Shown here: positions 62,229 to 64,000 of the stretch, piece after piece
Layout of the letters: each line of letters begins with the position of its first letter
How positions within the stretch are numbered: the first letter of the stretch is position 1
Assembly (NCBI RefSeq): GCF_017751145.1
Contig: NZ_CP046640.1
Span: 2,150,137-2,214,136, forward strand
Length of the DNA stretch: 64,000 nt
Direction of reading: 5' to 3'
Source: Iocasia fonsfrigidae
GTDB lineage: Bacteria; Bacillota; Halanaerobiia; Halanaerobiales; DTU029
Translations under genes and position numbers: made by a program
The notes under the pieces: model-generated
What the model was told of the DNA's origin: nothing
Databases searched by the model: none
What the model saw: only the letters and a program-made list of their open reading frames with translations

Positions 62229-63604
62229 AACCATATCTTTTCCTTATTAATAATGTTTAATGTTTCCTCAGGTGAGGTACCACCAGTTGAACGACGGTTA
62301 GCTAGCATCTTTTCAATTAATAAATTATGATACATATCCTTATTAAAAATATTATTTTTTGCAGGAAACAACTCTCTCCATTTTTCTAAAGGTATCTCTT
62401 CCAATTCTATCCCTTGCTTAAGACCATAAAGAACTGCTTTACCAACTATCTCATGTGCTTCCCGGAAAGGGAGTCCTTTTTTCGCCAGATAATCAGCTAA
62501 ATCAGTGGCATTTAAAAAACCTGAACTGGCTGCTTGCTTCATTTTTTCTTTATTAACCTTCATTGTTTTTAACATATCAGGGTATATTTTAAGAATAATC
62601 TCCAGATTATCTATGGTATCAAACAGACCCTCTTTATCCTCCTGCATATCTTTATTATAAGCTAGTGGTAACCCTTTTAAGGTAGTAAGTAATTGCATTA
62701 AATGACCATATATACGCCCGGTCTTACCCCTTACTAATTCTGCAATATCAGGATTTTTTTTCTGGGGCATAATACTACTACCAGTGGCATAAGCATCATC
62801 AAGTTCAATAAAATTGAATTCACCACTTGACCAGAGAATAATCTCCTCACTTAAACGACTTAGATGCATGATCATAGTTGCAGCAATACTTAAAAATTCT
62901 ATAATAAAATCCCTGTCACTTACACCATCAAGTGAGTTTAAACAAACAGAATCAAAATCCAGTTTATCAGCAACCCACTCCCTATCTATGGGAAAGGTTG
63001 TCCCGGCAAGTGCACCAGAACCCAATGGTAGCACATTTACCCTTTTTAGATTATCACTTAAGCGACTAAAATCCCGTTTTAACATAAAGTAATAAGCCAT
63101 CAAATGATGTGGTAGGGTAATAACCTGAGCACGCTGTAGATGGGTATATCCAGGTAAAAAAACATCAATATATTCTTCTGACAGTTCAGTAATAGTTTTC
63201 ATGAAAAGCAACAGCAATTTTTTTATTTCTTTAATTTTATCACGTAAATAAAGGCGAATATCAAGGGCTACCTGATCATTTCTGCTTCTAGCAGTATGGA
63301 GTTTCCCTCCTGTAGGACCAATTAAATCAGTTAAGTATTTCTCTATAAAAGAATGAATATCTTCAAACGAGCTATTAAATTCCAGTTTCCCTTCTTTAAT
63401 AGCCTTTTCAATCTTCTCTAACCCATCAGTAATTTCCTGAGCTTCTTTTTCACTAATTATTCCCTGTCTAGCCAACATCTCTGCATGGACCTTACTTCCC
63501 ATGATATCATAGGAATACAACCTTTTATCAAAAGTAAGTGAGGCATTAAAATCATGAACAAGTTGGTCAGTTCCTTTATTAAATCTACCACCCCATAATT
63601 TCAC
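62210..63604 (-). CDS. argH: Argininosuccinate lyase
   Basis: It splits argininosuccinate into arginine and fumarate, the last arginine step. KLWGGRF opens the protein, and the fumarase/aspartase signature GSSIMPQKKNPD is at about residue 275, with TARSRNDQVALD and the catalytic HTHLQRAQ-type stretch (YTHLQRAQVITLPHH). I choose GTG 63604 (MKLWGGRFNKG), nine nt after GGAG; the longer reading to 63622 overlaps the upstream gene. It has 464 aa. Confidence 0.96.
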   Translation of the reverse strand: MKLWGGRFNKGTDQLVHDFNASLTFDKRLYSYDIMGSKVHAEMLARQGIISEKEAQEITDGLEKIEKAIKEGKLEFNSSFEDIHSFIEKYLTDLIGPTGGKLHTARSRNDQVALDIRLYLRDKIKEIKKLLLLFMKTITELSEEYIDVFLPGYTHLQRAQVITLPHHLMAYYFMLKRDFSRLSDNLKRVNVLPLGSGALAGTTFPIDREWVADKLDFDSVCLNSLDGVSDRDFIIEFLSIAATMIMHLSRLSEEIILWSSGEFNFIELDDAYATGSSIMPQKKNPDIAELVRGKTGRIYGHLMQLLTTLKGLPLAYNKDMQEDKEGLFDTIDNLEIILKIYPDMLKTMKVNKEKMKQAASSGFLNATDLADYLAKKGLPFREAHEIVGKAVLYGLKQGIELEEIPLEKWRELFPAKNNIFNKDMYHNLLIEKMLANRRSTGGTSPEETLNIINKEKIWLNKAII

Positions 63605-63605
63605 A

Positions 63606-64000
63606 TCAATCAACTCCATCAATTTTTTTTACCCACAGACCTCTTTGATAACCATTTACTTTATCCAGTTTTAGACAGCTAAAACCAAGTTTCCTATAAA
63701 AATTAATAAGCCTTTCATCTTCCACTGATGAATATAAATAAATAAATTTACCACCATGATCCCGGGCAGCCTTTTCTGATTCACTATATAAGATCGTTCC
63801 TAAACCCTGGTCCTGATAGGACGGGTCAATAGAAAACCTCTTAAGATAAAAGCTTCCCTCAACCTCAGAAACGAGGCGAAGGGAACCAATTATTCTACCG
63901 TTTTTTTCTAAAATTAAGACAATACTATCTTTGATATCATTATAAATTTCTTCCAGGGATTCTTCCATTGCAGGATTCATCCCTTCTTTACTATAGTGGA
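63606..64000 (-). CDS. GNAT acetyltransferase, probably short N-acetylglutamate synthase (partial)
   Basis: A GNAT fold with RFSIDPSYQDQGLGTILYSESE (acetyl-CoA loop Q-x2-G-x-G type) and FYRKLGF near the end is clear. The frame remains open to the window edge (HYSKEGMNPAMEESLEEIY), and this stretch resembles the YAKEGLMLPRSLEEIY segment of short ArgA-type enzymes. The ATG at 63980 is therefore probably internal. One base separates its TGA from the argH start, which supports a role in arginine synthesis. Confidence 0.78.
   Translation of the reverse strand, partial: HYSKEGMNPAMEESLEEIYNDIKDSIVLILEKNGRIIGSLRLVSEVEGSFYLKRFSIDPSYQDQGLGTILYSESEKAARDHGGKFIYLYSSVEDERLINFYRKLGFSCLKLDKVNGYQRGLWVKKIDGVD

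Noticed and set aside
1-64000. CRISPR array
   Set aside because: No set of short direct repeats with regular spacers was seen and no cas gene is present.

Overview
The window reads as chromosomal DNA of a low-GC, anaerobic, spore-forming Firmicutes-type bacterium. The gene set and short AT-rich spacers suggest the Halanaerobiales or a relative; this is inferred from gene content, not from a marker-gene search. Evidence includes AGGAGG-type ribosome binding sites, LexA boxes of the Bacillus type at recA, dipicolinate synthase genes (dpaA, dpaB), and TepA/YlzJ next to an FtsK/SpoIIIE translocase. Most genes lie on the minus strand, so the text follows transcription from high to low coordinates.

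Right end (64000-58300): N-acetylglutamate synthase-like GNAT (cut by the window edge) and argH, then thrB-hom-lysC for the aspartate family. Next come a cupin, a rubrerythrin-VIT1 metal transporter, an exported FAD oxidoreductase, ogt and pepF. A plus-strand esterase, a PepV-type dipeptidase, plus-strand argS, a LysM protein and a YaiI-family protein follow. A BMP-type nucleoside ABC transporter operon (bmpA, ATPase, two permeases) ends near 41980.

Middle (41960-26900): a polysaccharide deacetylase, a glutamate-cysteine ligase-like gene paired with an ATP-grasp gene, acylphosphatase, a TSUP permease, a THUMP methyltransferase, a decayed EamA transporter and an alpha-glucan phosphorylase. Then comes the lysine/dipicolinate block dapB-dpaA-dpaB-dapG-dapA, followed by RNase J.

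Centre-left (26900-16300): a pyrBCKD operon behind a textbook PyrR attenuator, then tepA-ylzJ, a Na/Pi cotransporter, uppP, ftsK and a RodZ-like gene. The order resembles the dpa-rnj-tepA-ylzJ-spoIIIE...pgsA-cinA-recA segment of Bacillus, with the pyr operon between RNase J and tepA.

Left (16300-1): tRNAs Pro, Glu and Tyr, surE, a small membrane protein, a SNF2-type helicase, tRNA-CAU, a FAH-family enzyme and tRNAs Trp and Thr. Then comes a decayed island of about 2.4 kb flanked by the intact tRNA-Thr and a degenerate copy of its 3' part. The island holds a mutated MntA/HepT toxin-antitoxin pair and the stub of a DNA methyltransferase gene. Beyond it are tRNA-Pro, rimO, pgsA, an FtsH-like protease with a separate membrane partner, cinA, a TPR protein, thpR and recA.

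The most interesting signals are non-coding or unusual. (1) A structured repeat family has two full copies (about 200 bp each), a collapsed 38-bp palindrome and a partial copy; its apical loop is conserved while the supporting stems change on both sides. (2) The tRNA-Thr flanked island remnant. (3) Three genes (dpaA, SNF2 helicase, bmpA) appear to start at ATT codons; dpaA is the strongest case. (4) The start codon of the Na/Pi transporter gene is buried in a 12-bp perfect stem.
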